Source of the DNA: CAYYWV01 sp964475385
GTDB lineage: Bacteria; Pseudomonadota; Alphaproteobacteria; JAAXGF01
Reading direction: 5' to 3'
Assembly (NCBI GenBank): GCA_964475385.1
Contig: CAYYWV010000017.1
Location: 1 to 30,288 of the forward strand
Length of the DNA: 30,288 nucleotides
Of this stretch, positions 11,074 through 19,138 are shown one piece after another. Positions within the stretch are counted from its first letter, which is position 1. The number at the start of each line of letters is the position of its first letter. The position numbers were made by a program, and so were the translations under genes. A model generated the notes under the pieces. It did not search any database and was not told the DNA's origin. It saw only the letters and a program-made list of their open reading frames with translations.

Positions 11074-12333
11074 ATGGAGCCGGCCGGCCGGATCGCGCCG
11101 CCCGCGTGGATGCGGGCCCCCGAGACCCGGGCGGTGATCGACGCGCTTCGGACCGAGAACGAGCCCGTGCGATTCGTCGGCGGCTCGGTGCGCGACGCGG
11201 TCCTCGGCCGGCCGGTGACAGACGTTGACCTCGCCACCCCGGCGCCGCCCGAGGCCGTGATGGCGCGGCTTAAGGCGGCGGGCATCCGCGCGATCCCGAC
11301 CGGGATCGACCACGGCACGGTCAGCGCCGTGGTCGGCGAACGCCGATTCGAGATCACCACCCTGCGCCGCGACGTCGAGACCGACGGCCGCCGCGCCCGG
11401 GTCGCCTTCACCGACGACTGGGCCGAGGACGCGGCGCGCCGCGACTTCACCATCAATGCGCTCTACTGCGACCCGGACGGCACGCTCTATGACCCGGTCG
11501 GCGGGCTCGACGATTTGCGCGCCCGGCGCGTGCGCTTCGTGGGCGAGGCCGAGGCCCGGATTCGCGAGGACGTGCTGAGGCTCTTGCGCTTCTTCCGCTT
11601 CTACGCGGCCTACGGCCGCCCGCCGCCCGATGCGGAGGCGCTCGCCGCCTGCCGCAAGATGGCCTCCGCGCTGCCCCGGCTTTCGGGCGAGCGGGTGGCG
11701 GCCGAGCTCCTGCGTCTTTTCGCCGCGCCCGACCCGGTCGAGGCCGCGGCGCTGATGGAGGAGACCGGCGCCTGCGCGCAGGTGCTGCCCGAAGCCGGGC
11801 CGGCGCGCGCGCTCGCGCCCTTGGTCGCGGCCGAGCGGGCGGTCGACGCCGCGCCCGAGGCCCTGCGGCGGCTGGCTTGCCTGTTGCGCGCGGGCGGCGG
11901 CGGCGCGGAGGCGGCGGCGCGGGCGGCGGCGCGGCTTCGGTTCTCGAAGGCGATGCGCGAGCGCCTCTGCGCCCTGGTCGCGCCAGCGATCCCGGTGAAG
12001 GCCGACCTCGACGAAGCGGGCCTGCGCCGGGCGCTTTACCGCGCGGGCGCGGAGACGGTCCGCGACCTCGCGCTGCTCGCCTGGGCCGAGACGCCCGAAC
12101 GCGGCCCCGCTTTCGCCGCCCTGATCGAGGCCGCCAAGGATTGGCGCGCGCCCGCCTTTCCCTTGCGCGGGGCCGACGCGCTCGCCGCCGGGGCGAAGCC
12201 GGGGCCCGAGCTGGGCCGGCTTCTCGCCGCAATCGAGGACGACTGGGTCGCCGGCGGGTGTCGGGACGACCGCGCGGCGCTTCTCAAAGCCTTGCGCGCC
12301 CGTATCGCGGCCGGCGGGAAGGACGGGGATTAA
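11074..12333 (+). CDS. cca: CCA tRNA nucleotidyltransferase
   Basis: Adds or repairs the 3' CCA of tRNAs using CTP and ATP. The 419-residue protein is a class II nucleotidyltransferase. The flexible loop and active site are GGSVRD (36-41) and DVD with Asp50 and Asp52. The motif RRDFTINAL sits at 122-130 and the neck motif EDVLRLLRFFRF at 165-176. No HD phosphohydrolase domain is visible, as is usual for alphaproteobacterial enzymes. ATG 11074 lies ten bases after the DUF6111 stop, in the same operon. Its TAA overlaps the stop of convergent hemF by two bases. Confidence 0.94.
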   Translation: MEPAGRIAPPAWMRAPETRAVIDALRTENEPVRFVGGSVRDAVLGRPVTDVDLATPAPPEAVMARLKAAGIRAIPTGIDHGTVSAVVGERRFEITTLRRDVETDGRRARVAFTDDWAEDAARRDFTINALYCDPDGTLYDPVGGLDDLRARRVRFVGEAEARIREDVLRLLRFFRFYAAYGRPPPDAEALAACRKMASALPRLSGERVAAELLRLFAAPDPVEAAALMEETGACAQVLPEAGPARALAPLVAAERAVDAAPEALRRLACLLRAGGGGAEAAARAAARLRFSKAMRERLCALVAPAIPVKADLDEAGLRRALYRAGAETVRDLALLAWAETPERGPAFAALIEAAKDWRAPAFPLRGADALAAGAKPGPELGRLLAAIEDDWVAGGCRDDRAALLKALRARIAAGGKDGD

Positions 12334-13193
12334 GGCCAGCGCACGGTAGGCGGCAGCGACATCAGGATCGCCTCGACGTCGCCGCCGGTCTCGAGGCCGA
12401 ACCGGGTGCCGCGGTCGTAGAGCAGGTTGAACTCCACGTAGCGGCCGCGGCGAACGAGCTGGGCCTCGCGCTCGGCGGGGGTGAAGGGCTCGTTCATGCG
12501 TCGGCGCACGAGCCGGGGAAAGATGTCGAGAAAGGTCTCGCCCACGGCGCGGGTGAAGGCGAAGTCGGCCTCCCAGTCGCCGCTCGCGAGATTGTCGTAG
12601 AAGATGCCGCCCGCGCCCCGCGGCTCGCCCCGGTGGGGGAGGAAGAAGTAATCGTCGGCCCATTGCTTGAAGCGGGCGTAATCGGCGGGCGGATGGGCGT
12701 CGCAACAGGCCTTGAGCGCGGCGTGGAAGTCGGCGGCCTCGCGGTCGTTGACGCCGCGCTCGGGCAGGCTCGGGGTAAGGTCGGCCCCGCCGCCGAACCA
12801 GGCCGCACCGGTCACGATGTAGCGGGTGTTCATATGCGCCGCCGGCACCTTGGGCGAGCGCATGTGCGCGACCAGCGAGATCCCGCTCGCCCAGTAGGCG
12901 CCGCTCGCCTCGGTGCCGGGGATGCGGCCCCGGAAGTCGTCCGCGAACACGCCCCAGACGGTCGAGACGTTGACCCCCACCTTCTCGAACACCCGGCCGC
13001 GCAGGATCGCCGAGACCCCGCCGCCGCCGCCTTCATGCGCCCAGGACCGACGGGAGAAGCGGCCCGGCGGGATGTCGAGGGCGGGGCCGGCGTAGTCGTC
13101 TTCGATCGCCTCGAAGGCCGCGCAGAGGCGATCGCGCAGGCTTTCGAACCAGGCCGCGGCCTTCGCCTTGCGCCGCTCGTCGGTCTCGGTCAT
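12330..13193 (-). CDS. hemF: Oxygen-dependent coproporphyrinogen III oxidase
   Basis: Converts coproporphyrinogen III to protoporphyrinogen IX in haem synthesis, using O2. The 287-residue protein shows GVNVSTVWG (73-81), AHMNTRY (119-125), AWFGGGADLTP (131-141) and a C-terminal RRGRYVEFNLLYDRGT. Length is close to other HemF proteins. The ATG at 13193 overlaps the trmL stop (ATGA), so the pair is translationally coupled. Its position beside petABC fits a link between haem supply and the haem-rich bc1 complex. The gene converges on cca with overlapping stop codons. Confidence 0.95.
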   Translation of the reverse strand: MTETDERRKAKAAAWFESLRDRLCAAFEAIEDDYAGPALDIPPGRFSRRSWAHEGGGGGVSAILRGRVFEKVGVNVSTVWGVFADDFRGRIPGTEASGAYWASGISLVAHMRSPKVPAAHMNTRYIVTGAAWFGGGADLTPSLPERGVNDREAADFHAALKACCDAHPPADYARFKQWADDYFFLPHRGEPRGAGGIFYDNLASGDWEADFAFTRAVGETFLDIFPRLVRRRMNEPFTPAEREAQLVRRGRYVEFNLLYDRGTRFGLETGGDVEAILMSLPPTVRWP

Positions 13194-13693
13194 CGCCGGT
13201 CTCCCGCGGCGGCGAGAGGGGCGTTGCCGGCGCTGGTCGCCGGGAAGCCGTTCGTCTGACGCAGCGCCTCGCCGAGGATCATCGCCGCGGCAAGGGCGAC
13301 GTTGAGCGAACGCAGGCCTGCGCGGATCGGGATGCGGAGCCGCGCGTCGGCCGCCGCGTGGACCTCGGCCGGCGCGCCCGCGCTCTCGCGCCCCATGAGA
13401 AGGGTGTCGTCGGGGCGGAAGGCGAAAGCGGTGTGCGGCGTCTCGGCGCGCGTGGTCGCCAGCACCAGCCGCCCGCCCGTCTTCGCGCGCGCATCGAGAA
13501 AGGCCCGCCACGAGCGGTGCCGGGTAAGCGCGACATGATCCAGATAGTCGAGCCCGGCGCGCCGCAGGGCGCGGTCGGAAAAAGCGAAGCCGCAGGGTTC
13601 GATCACGTCGACGCCGACGCCGAGGCAGGCGGCGAGCCGCAAGATAGCGCCCGTGTTCTGGGGGATGTCGGGCTGATAGAGCGCGAGCCGCAT
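13190..13693 (-). CDS. trmL: tRNA (cytidine(34)-2'-O)-methyltransferase, SPOUT family
   Basis: Methylates the ribose of the wobble base in certain leucine tRNAs using S-adenosylmethionine. The 167-residue protein is a compact SPOUT enzyme. It opens with LALYQPDIPQNTGAILRLA, then has LLMGRESAGAP and the knot motif RIPIRAGLRSLNVALAAAMI. Length is typical of TrmL. The ATG at 13693 lies in the divergent region shared with petA, and the stop overlaps hemF. A tRNA-Leu(CAG) gene lies about 14.5 kb away in this window; the known E. coli targets are the CmAA and cmnm5UmAA leucine isoacceptors, so that tRNA is not an assured substrate. Confidence 0.93.
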   Translation of the reverse strand: MRLALYQPDIPQNTGAILRLAACLGVGVDVIEPCGFAFSDRALRRAGLDYLDHVALTRHRSWRAFLDARAKTGGRLVLATTRAETPHTAFAFRPDDTLLMGRESAGAPAEVHAAADARLRIPIRAGLRSLNVALAAAMILGEALRQTNGFPATSAGNAPLAAAGDRR

Positions 13694-13723
13694 GGAGCCT
13701 CAATAGCGCGCTTCGCCCAGGAT

Positions 13724-13752
13724 TTGCAATCGCCGCGATTTGGACCTATACG
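13724..13752 (+). promoter_or_regulatory. Candidate sigma-70 promoter for petABC
   Basis: TTGCAA at 13724-13729 and TATACG at 13747-13752 are separated by exactly 17 bases, matching four of six consensus bases in each box. It lies about 100 bases upstream of petA in the trmL/petA divergent gap. A 7-base inverted repeat, CGCCGCC/GGCGGCG (13772-13778 and 13788-13794), falls in the predicted leader. The petA ribosome site AAGAGG is at 13837-13842. Confidence 0.4.
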
Positions 13753-13849
13753 CCCTTTGCGCCTCCCGCGCCGCCGCCTCTGGACACGGCGGCGATTTGG
13801 TGAGAAAAAGCGGCGCGCGATAGCGGTATGACGTTCAAGAGGTAGAACC

Positions 13850-14410
13850 ATGGCTCAAACAGCGCCGGCGGGCGAGCCTGGCCGCGCCGAAGAGGGCGCC
13901 GAAACGCGGCGAGATTTCCTTTACATCGCAACCGGGGCCGTGGCCGTTGTCGGCGCCGCCGCCGCAGTCTGGCCGCTGATCGACAGCATGAACCCGTCGG
14001 CGGAGGTTCTCGCGCTGTCGTCCACCGAGGTCGATCTTTCGCCGGTCGCGGTCGGGCAGAGCATCACCGTGGTGTGGCGCGGCAAGCCGATCTTCATCCG
14101 CCATCGCACCGAGAAAGAGATCGAAGAGGCGCGGGCGGTCGATGTCTCCACCTTGCGCGATCCGCAGACCGATGCCGAGCGCGTACAAAAACCCGAATGG
14201 CTTGTAGCGATCGGCATCTGCACCCATCTGGGCTGTATTCCGCTGGGCCAAAAGCCGGGAGACCCGCGCGGCGATTACGACGGCTGGTTCTGCCCCTGCC
14301 ATGGCTCGCACTACGACAGCGCGGCCCGTATTCGCAAGGGACCGGCGCCGAAGAACCTTTATCTGCCGCCGTACAGGTTTGTCGAAGACACCCTAATCAA
14401 GATCGGCTGA
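13850..14410 (+). CDS. petA: Ubiquinol-cytochrome c reductase Rieske iron-sulfur subunit
   Basis: Rieske [2Fe-2S] protein of the cytochrome bc1 complex, passing electrons from ubiquinol to cytochrome c1. The 186-residue protein starts with a twin-arginine type signal anchor (Arg20-Arg21 before a hydrophobic stretch, about 22-45). The cluster ligands are in CTHLGC (Cys124, His126, Cys129) and CPCH (Cys148, Cys150, His151). Cys129 and Cys150 would form the disulfide. AAGAGG lies seven bases before the ATG. It is first in petABC, followed by petB after 13 bases that carry a GGAGG site. Confidence 0.97.
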   Translation: MAQTAPAGEPGRAEEGAETRRDFLYIATGAVAVVGAAAAVWPLIDSMNPSAEVLALSSTEVDLSPVAVGQSITVVWRGKPIFIRHRTEKEIEEARAVDVSTLRDPQTDAERVQKPEWLVAIGICTHLGCIPLGQKPGDPRGDYDGWFCPCHGSHYDSAARIRKGPAPKNLYLPPYRFVEDTLIKIG

Positions 14411-14423
14411 AGGGCGGAGGACC

Positions 14424-15677
14424 ATGACTCAAATTCCGCAGAACCGGATCGTGCAGTGGATCGAGTACCGCCTGCCGATCTTCAGTTTCGTGAACCACCA
14501 CCTGGTCGACTATCCGGCCCCCCGCAACCTGAACTACTGGTGGAACTTCGGATCGCTCGCGGGCATCGCCTTGGTGATCCAGATCGTCACCGGCATCGTG
14601 CTCGCCATGCAGTACGTGCCGAATTCGGGGCTCGCCTTCGACAGCATCGAGCGAATCATGCGCGACGTGAACTACGGTTGGCTGTTGCGCTATATCCACG
14701 TCAACGGCTCGTCGTTGTTCTTCGCGGTGGTCTATATCCACATCTTCCGCGGCCTCTACTACGGCTCGTACAAGACGCCGCGCGAGCTTTTGTGGTGGCT
14801 GGGGCTCATTATCCTTCTCTTGATGATGGCGACGGCCTTTATGGGCTACGTGCTGCCCTGGGGACAAATGAGCTACTGGGCGGCGACCGTCATCACCAAC
14901 CTGTTTACGGCCGTTCCAGTCATCGGCGAGACCGTGACCCGGTGGCTGTGGGGCGGCTTCGTGGTCGGCAACGCGACGCTCAACCGCTTCTTCAGCCTGC
15001 ACTATCTTCTGCCCTTCGTGATCTTCGGCGTGGTGTTCCTGCACCTCTGGGCGCTGCATGTGCATAAGTCGAACAACCCGCTCGGCATCGACATGAAAGG
15101 GCCGCAGGATACGCTTCCTTTCCACCCGTACTACACGGTCAAGGATCTGTTCGGGCTCGGGGTGTTTCTTCTGGTCTTCGCCTATCTGGTGTTTTTCGCG
15201 CCCAATGCGACGATCAACCCCGATAACTACATTCCCGCCAACCCGCTGGTGACGCCGCCGCACATCGTGCCCGAGTGGTACTTCCTGCCGTTCTACGCGA
15301 TTCTGCGCGCGATCCCCGACAAGCTGGGCGGGGTGGCCGCGATGTTCGGTTCGATCCTCATCCTGTTCGTTCTGCCTTGGCTCGACACCTCCAAGGTGCG
15401 CTCGGCCCGGTTCCGGCCGATCTACAAGCAGGTGTTCTGGCTTTTGGTGGTCGATGCGATCGTGCTGGGGTGGGTCGGGGCCAACCCGCCCGAGGGCAAG
15501 TTCATCCTTATCGGCCGGTTGGCCACGGCGTACTACTTCCTGCACTTCCTGGTTCTCATGCCGCTGATCGGCAAGCTCGAGCGGCCCCGCCCACTTCCCG
15601 AGAGCATCGCGACCTCGGTTCTCGGCGGCGGCGCGACGGCGGCCGAGGCAACGGCTAGCAAGATGGAGAAAGCGTAA
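14424..15677 (+). CDS. petB: Cytochrome b of the bc1 complex
   Basis: Integral membrane subunit that holds haems bL and bH and both quinone sites. It is 417 residues with multiple hydrophobic helices. The four haem ligands are visible as His92, His106, His193 and His207. The Qo-site PEWY motif is at 283-286, within VPEWYFLPFYAILRAIPDK. Length is that of an undivided bacterial cytochrome b, not the split b6/subunit IV type. A C-terminal tail rich in alanine follows the last helix. Its TAA shares a base with the ATG of petC. Confidence 0.97.
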   Translation: MTQIPQNRIVQWIEYRLPIFSFVNHHLVDYPAPRNLNYWWNFGSLAGIALVIQIVTGIVLAMQYVPNSGLAFDSIERIMRDVNYGWLLRYIHVNGSSLFFAVVYIHIFRGLYYGSYKTPRELLWWLGLIILLLMMATAFMGYVLPWGQMSYWAATVITNLFTAVPVIGETVTRWLWGGFVVGNATLNRFFSLHYLLPFVIFGVVFLHLWALHVHKSNNPLGIDMKGPQDTLPFHPYYTVKDLFGLGVFLLVFAYLVFFAPNATINPDNYIPANPLVTPPHIVPEWYFLPFYAILRAIPDKLGGVAAMFGSILILFVLPWLDTSKVRSARFRPIYKQVFWLLVVDAIVLGWVGANPPEGKFILIGRLATAYYFLHFLVLMPLIGKLERPRPLPESIATSVLGGGATAAEATASKMEKA

Positions 15678-16432
15678 TGCGCGGGGCGATGATCGCGGCG
15701 CTGGTCGCGCTTTGGGCGTTGGCTCCGGTCGGGGCTTCGGCCGAAGAGCACGCCGTAGCCAAGCAGAACTGGTCGTTTTCGGGGATCTTCGGTCGTTACG
15801 ACCAGGCGGCGCTTCAGCGCGGTTTTCAAGTCTATCGCGAGGTCTGCGCCGCCTGCCACAGCATGCGCTATCTCTCCTTTCGCAATCTGAAGGGAATCGG
15901 TTTCAGCGAGGTCGATATCAAGGCGCTCGCCGCCGAGTACGAGGTCGAGGACGGCCCCAATGACGAAGGCGAGATGTACACCCGCCCGGCGCGTCCGACC
16001 GACCGCTTTCCCAAGCCCTATCCCAACCCGCAGGCGGCCCGGGTCGCCAACAACGGCGCGTTGCCGCCCGATCTCAACCTGATCACCAAGGCGCGCGAAG
16101 GCGGCCCCGACTATGTCTATTCGCTTCTCACAGGGTTCGCGGACCCGCCCGAGGGCTTCACCCTCGGCGATGGCATGAACTACAACAAGGTCTTCCCGGG
16201 CAATCAGATCGCAATGCCGCCGCCGTTGTTCGACGATGCGGTCGAGTACGCCGACGGCACTTCGGCGACGGTGCCGCAGATGGCCGCCGACGTGACCCAG
16301 TTTCTGATGTGGGCGGCCGAGCCCAAGATGGACGAGCGCAAGAATCTCGGCATCAAGGTCATCCTGTTCCTCATCGTGCTGACGATCCTGCTCTATGCCG
16401 TGAAGCGTAAGGTCTGGTCGAAAATCCACTGA
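15677..16432 (+). CDS. petC: Cytochrome c1 of the bc1 complex
   Basis: Membrane-anchored c-type cytochrome that takes electrons from the Rieske protein and gives them to soluble cytochrome c. The 251-residue precursor has a Sec signal peptide ending near ASA at residues 20-22. The haem site is CAACH (Cys57, Cys60, His61), the likely axial ligand is Met180 in IAMPPPL, and a C-terminal helix lies at about 225-241, followed by a basic tail. The start overlaps petB as TAATG. It ends the operon; a strong hairpin follows. Confidence 0.96.
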   Translation: MRGAMIAALVALWALAPVGASAEEHAVAKQNWSFSGIFGRYDQAALQRGFQVYREVCAACHSMRYLSFRNLKGIGFSEVDIKALAAEYEVEDGPNDEGEMYTRPARPTDRFPKPYPNPQAARVANNGALPPDLNLITKAREGGPDYVYSLLTGFADPPEGFTLGDGMNYNKVFPGNQIAMPPPLFDDAVEYADGTSATVPQMAADVTQFLMWAAEPKMDERKNLGIKVILFLIVLTILLYAVKRKVWSKIH

Positions 16433-16461
16433 CCGCCTTTGCCGCAGGCGACGGGCGTTGA

Positions 16462-16491
16462 GGCGGGGGCGTCTGGCGGAACGCCCCCGCC
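16462..16491 (+). terminator. Strong hairpin after petABC
   Basis: A perfect 11-base inverted repeat, GGCGGGGGCGT (16462-16472) with its complement at 16481-16491, has an 8-base loop. It begins 30 bases after the petC stop. Only GTTTCC follows, so the U tract is weak; it may act as a terminator or as an RNA-stabilising 3' end. Confidence 0.6.
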
Positions 16492-16507
16492 GTTTCCGTC
16501 GCGGCGG

Positions 16508-16536
16508 TTGAAGACGCGCATCGATCCTGGAACACT
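16508..16536 (+). promoter_or_regulatory. Weak candidate promoter for the MTA salvage operon
   Basis: TTGAAG at 16508-16513 and AACACT at 16531-16536 are 17 bases apart, after the petC hairpin and about 50 bases before mtnP. The -10 box is poor. Position, more than sequence, supports it. Confidence 0.22.
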
Positions 16537-16587
16537 GAGCGGGCGCGAAACCGCAACGTCCAAGCGAACGGACAAGGCGATCGCATC

Positions 16588-17472
16588 ATGGATACGAGAG
16601 AAACGCCCGTTCTTGGCGTTATCGGCGGCAGCGGCGTCTACCGGATCGACGGGCTGACCGACACCGAATGGGTCGAGGTTTCCTCGCCCTTCGGCGCGCC
16701 CTCGGATTCGCTTCTATTCGGACGCCTCGACGGCAGGCCGCTCGTCTTCCTGCCGCGCCACGGCCGCGGCCACCGGATTCCGCCGAGCGCGGTCAACTAT
16801 CGGGCCAACATCGACGTTCTCAAGCGGGCGGGCGCGCGCCAGATCCTGTCGGTCTCGGCGGTGGGCTCTTTGCGCGAGGATCTCGCCCCCGGAACCTTCG
16901 TGGTCGTCGACCAGTTCGTCGACCGCACCTACGCCCGCGAGAAAAGCTTCTTCGGTCCCGGGCTCGTCGCCCATGTCTCGATGGCGCACCCGGTCTGCGC
17001 CCGGCTCGGCGACGCCATCGTCGAGGCCGCGGTCGAGGCCGGGATCGAGACCGTGCGCGGCGGCGTCTATCTCGTGATCGAGGGGCCGCAGTTCTCGACG
17101 CTCGCCGAATCCGAGCTTTACCGCGCCTGGCGCTGCGACGTGATCGGCATGACCAACATGCCCGAAGCCAAGCTCGCCCGCGAGGCCGAGATGTGCTACG
17201 CGACCGTCGCCATGGTCACCGATTACGACTGTTGGCACCCCGACCACGATCACGTCACGGTCGAAAGCGTGATCCGGGTTTTGACCGAGAACGCCGACCG
17301 GGCGGCGGCGTTGATCGCCCGCCTCGCCCCGCGGCTCGACGCCGACGCGCCGCTTTGCCCTTGCGGCTGCGAGACCGCGCTCGATGCGGCCGTGATCACC
17401 GCGCCCGAGGCGCGCGATCCACAGCTCGCGGCCCGGCTCGATGCGGTCGCCGGGCGCGTGCTCGGCAACTGA
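16588..17472 (+). CDS. mtnP: S-methyl-5'-thioadenosine phosphorylase
   Basis: Phosphorolyses methylthioadenosine, a by-product of polyamine synthesis and related reactions, to adenine and methylthioribose-1-phosphate. The 294-residue protein is a trimeric-type nucleoside phosphorylase. Motifs include VIGGSGVY (11-18), FLPRHGRGH (54-62), EGPQFST (165-171), MTNMPEAKLAREA (188-200) and TDYDCWH (211-217). Asp212 and Asp214 match the adenine-selecting aspartates of MTA phosphorylases, which argues against an inosine or guanosine enzyme. The C terminus has an unusual CPCGC cluster (Cys257, 259, 261). apt follows at once, which would recycle the adenine. Confidence 0.94.
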   Translation: MDTRETPVLGVIGGSGVYRIDGLTDTEWVEVSSPFGAPSDSLLFGRLDGRPLVFLPRHGRGHRIPPSAVNYRANIDVLKRAGARQILSVSAVGSLREDLAPGTFVVVDQFVDRTYAREKSFFGPGLVAHVSMAHPVCARLGDAIVEAAVEAGIETVRGGVYLVIEGPQFSTLAESELYRAWRCDVIGMTNMPEAKLAREAEMCYATVAMVTDYDCWHPDHDHVTVESVIRVLTENADRAAALIARLAPRLDADAPLCPCGCETALDAAVITAPEARDPQLAARLDAVAGRVLGN

Positions 17473-17491
17473 GAGATACAAGAGGCGCGTC

Positions 17492-18019
17492 GTGCCGATC
17501 AAGTCGCGCATTCGCACCATTCCCCATTACCCGCGCGAAGGCGTGCAGTTCCGCGACATCACGACCCTTCTCAAAGACCCCAAGGGCCTGCGCGCGGCGG
17601 TCCACATGCTGGTCGACCGCTACACCGCCGAGCCCATCGACAAGGTGGCGGGGATCGAGGCCCGCGGTTTCATTCTCGGCGCGGTGGTCGCCTATGCGCT
17701 CGGGGTCGGCTTCGTGCCGATCCGCAAGAAGGGCAAGCTGCCCGGCAAGGTGATCGCCGAGGACTACGAGCTCGAGTACGGCATCGACCGGGTCGAGGTC
17801 CACTCCGACGCCATCGAGGCGGATGAAAACATCCTTCTGATCGACGACCTGATCGCCACCGGCGGCACCGCAGAGGCCGCCATCCGGCTGGTCGAGAAGT
17901 CGGGCGGGCGCGTCTACGAGTGCGGCTTCATCGTGGAGTTGCCCGACCTCGGCGGCCGCGCCCGGCTCGAGGCCGGCGGCTACAGGGTGTTCGCGCTCTG
18001 CGCCTTCGAAGGCGAGTAG
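17492..18019 (+). CDS. apt: Adenine phosphoribosyltransferase
   Basis: Joins adenine and PRPP to make AMP, here well placed to recycle the adenine released by MTA phosphorylase. From the GTG at 17492 it is 175 residues, the usual family length, with AGAGG about six to eight bases upstream. An in-frame ATG at 17441 would add 17 residues overlapping mtnP and is less likely. The N terminus reads SRIRTIPHYPREGVQFRDIT; AGIEARGF follows near 53-60, and the PRPP-binding loop is ILLIDDLIATGGTA at 114-127. Confidence 0.94.
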   Translation: MPIKSRIRTIPHYPREGVQFRDITTLLKDPKGLRAAVHMLVDRYTAEPIDKVAGIEARGFILGAVVAYALGVGFVPIRKKGKLPGKVIAEDYELEYGIDRVEVHSDAIEADENILLIDDLIATGGTAEAAIRLVEKSGGRVYECGFIVELPDLGGRARLEAGGYRVFALCAFEGE

Positions 18020-18025
18020 ACGCCC

Positions 18026-19138
18026 ATGATGGTCGACGGCCATCACTACCGCAGCATCCGTCTCGCCGATGATGGCCGCGCGGTCGAGATCGTCGACCAG
18101 ACGCAGCTCCCCGCGGCCTTTCGTCTCCGCCGGCTCGAGACCGTCGAGGACGCGGCCGAGGCGATCCGGGCCATGCGGGTGCGCGGCGCGCCGCTGATCG
18201 GGGCGACGGCGGCCTATGGAATCGCGCTGGCGCTCGCCGCCGATCCGTCGGACGCGGCGCTCGATGCGGCGATCGCGCTTCTCGCCGCGACCCGGCCGAC
18301 GGCGGTCAACCTGCGCTGGGCGCTCGACGAGATGGCGGCCGCGGTGCGCCCCCTCGCGCCCGCCGCGCGCGCCGAGGCGGCGTATGCGCGGGCCGGCGCG
18401 ATCTGCGACGACGACGTCGCGATCTCGCGCGCCATCGGCGAGCACGGCGCCGATCTGATCGCCGCCGCCTGGGAGCGCGCGGGCCGGGCGCGGCCGGTCA
18501 ACGTGCTCACCCATTGCAACGCGGGCTGGCTCGCCACCATCGACTGGGGTACGGCGCTCGCCGCGGTCTATGTGGCGCATGAACGCGGCGTTCCCGTCCA
18601 CGTCTGGGTCGACGAGACCCGGCCCCGCAACCAAGGGGCCGGGCTCACCGCCTGGGAGCTCGGCCGCCACGGCGTCGCGCACACCGTGGTCGTCGACAAC
18701 GCCGGCGGGCATCTGATGCAGCACGGCCGGGTCGATCTCTGCATCACCGGGACCGACCGCACCACCGCCCGCGGCGACGTGTGCAACAAGATCGGCACCT
18801 ATCTCAAGGCGCTCGCCGCGCGCGACAACGGCGTGCCGTTCTATGTCGCGTTGCCGCACACCACCATCGACTGGACCATCGACGACGGGATCGCCGAGAT
18901 CCCGATCGAGGAGCGCGCCGGCGACGAGGTGGCGTTCGTCTCCGGGATCGGCGTCGACGGCGCGCCCGCGCGCCTGCGCGTCACCCCTGAGGGAAGCCCG
19001 GTCGCCAACCCGGCCTTCGACGTCACCCCCGCCCGTCTCGTCACCGGGCTGATCACCGAGCGCGGGGTCTGCCCGGCCTCGCGCGAAGGGCTCTTGTCGC
19101 TCTATCCCGAGCGCGCGAACGAGGCGGCGGGCGCATGA
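18026..19138 (+). CDS. mtnA: S-methyl-5-thioribose-1-phosphate isomerase
   Basis: Converts methylthioribose-1-phosphate to methylthioribulose-1-phosphate, the step after MtnP. The 370-residue protein belongs to the eIF2B-alpha/MtnA fold family. Key sites are RGAPLIGATAAYG (53-65), the catalytic cysteine Cys164 in THCNAG and the catalytic Asp244 in GTDRTTARGDV, then NKIGTYLKALAA. Two ATG codons are adjacent (18026 and 18029); the first is used here. It starts six bases after apt. Its stop overlaps the next start by four bases, coupling it to the VOC gene. No mtnB, mtnC, mtnD or mtnK is in the window, so the fate of the product is not shown. Confidence 0.94.
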   Translation: MMVDGHHYRSIRLADDGRAVEIVDQTQLPAAFRLRRLETVEDAAEAIRAMRVRGAPLIGATAAYGIALALAADPSDAALDAAIALLAATRPTAVNLRWALDEMAAAVRPLAPAARAEAAYARAGAICDDDVAISRAIGEHGADLIAAAWERAGRARPVNVLTHCNAGWLATIDWGTALAAVYVAHERGVPVHVWVDETRPRNQGAGLTAWELGRHGVAHTVVVDNAGGHLMQHGRVDLCITGTDRTTARGDVCNKIGTYLKALAARDNGVPFYVALPHTTIDWTIDDGIAEIPIEERAGDEVAFVSGIGVDGAPARLRVTPEGSPVANPAFDVTPARLVTGLITERGVCPASREGLLSLYPERANEAAGA

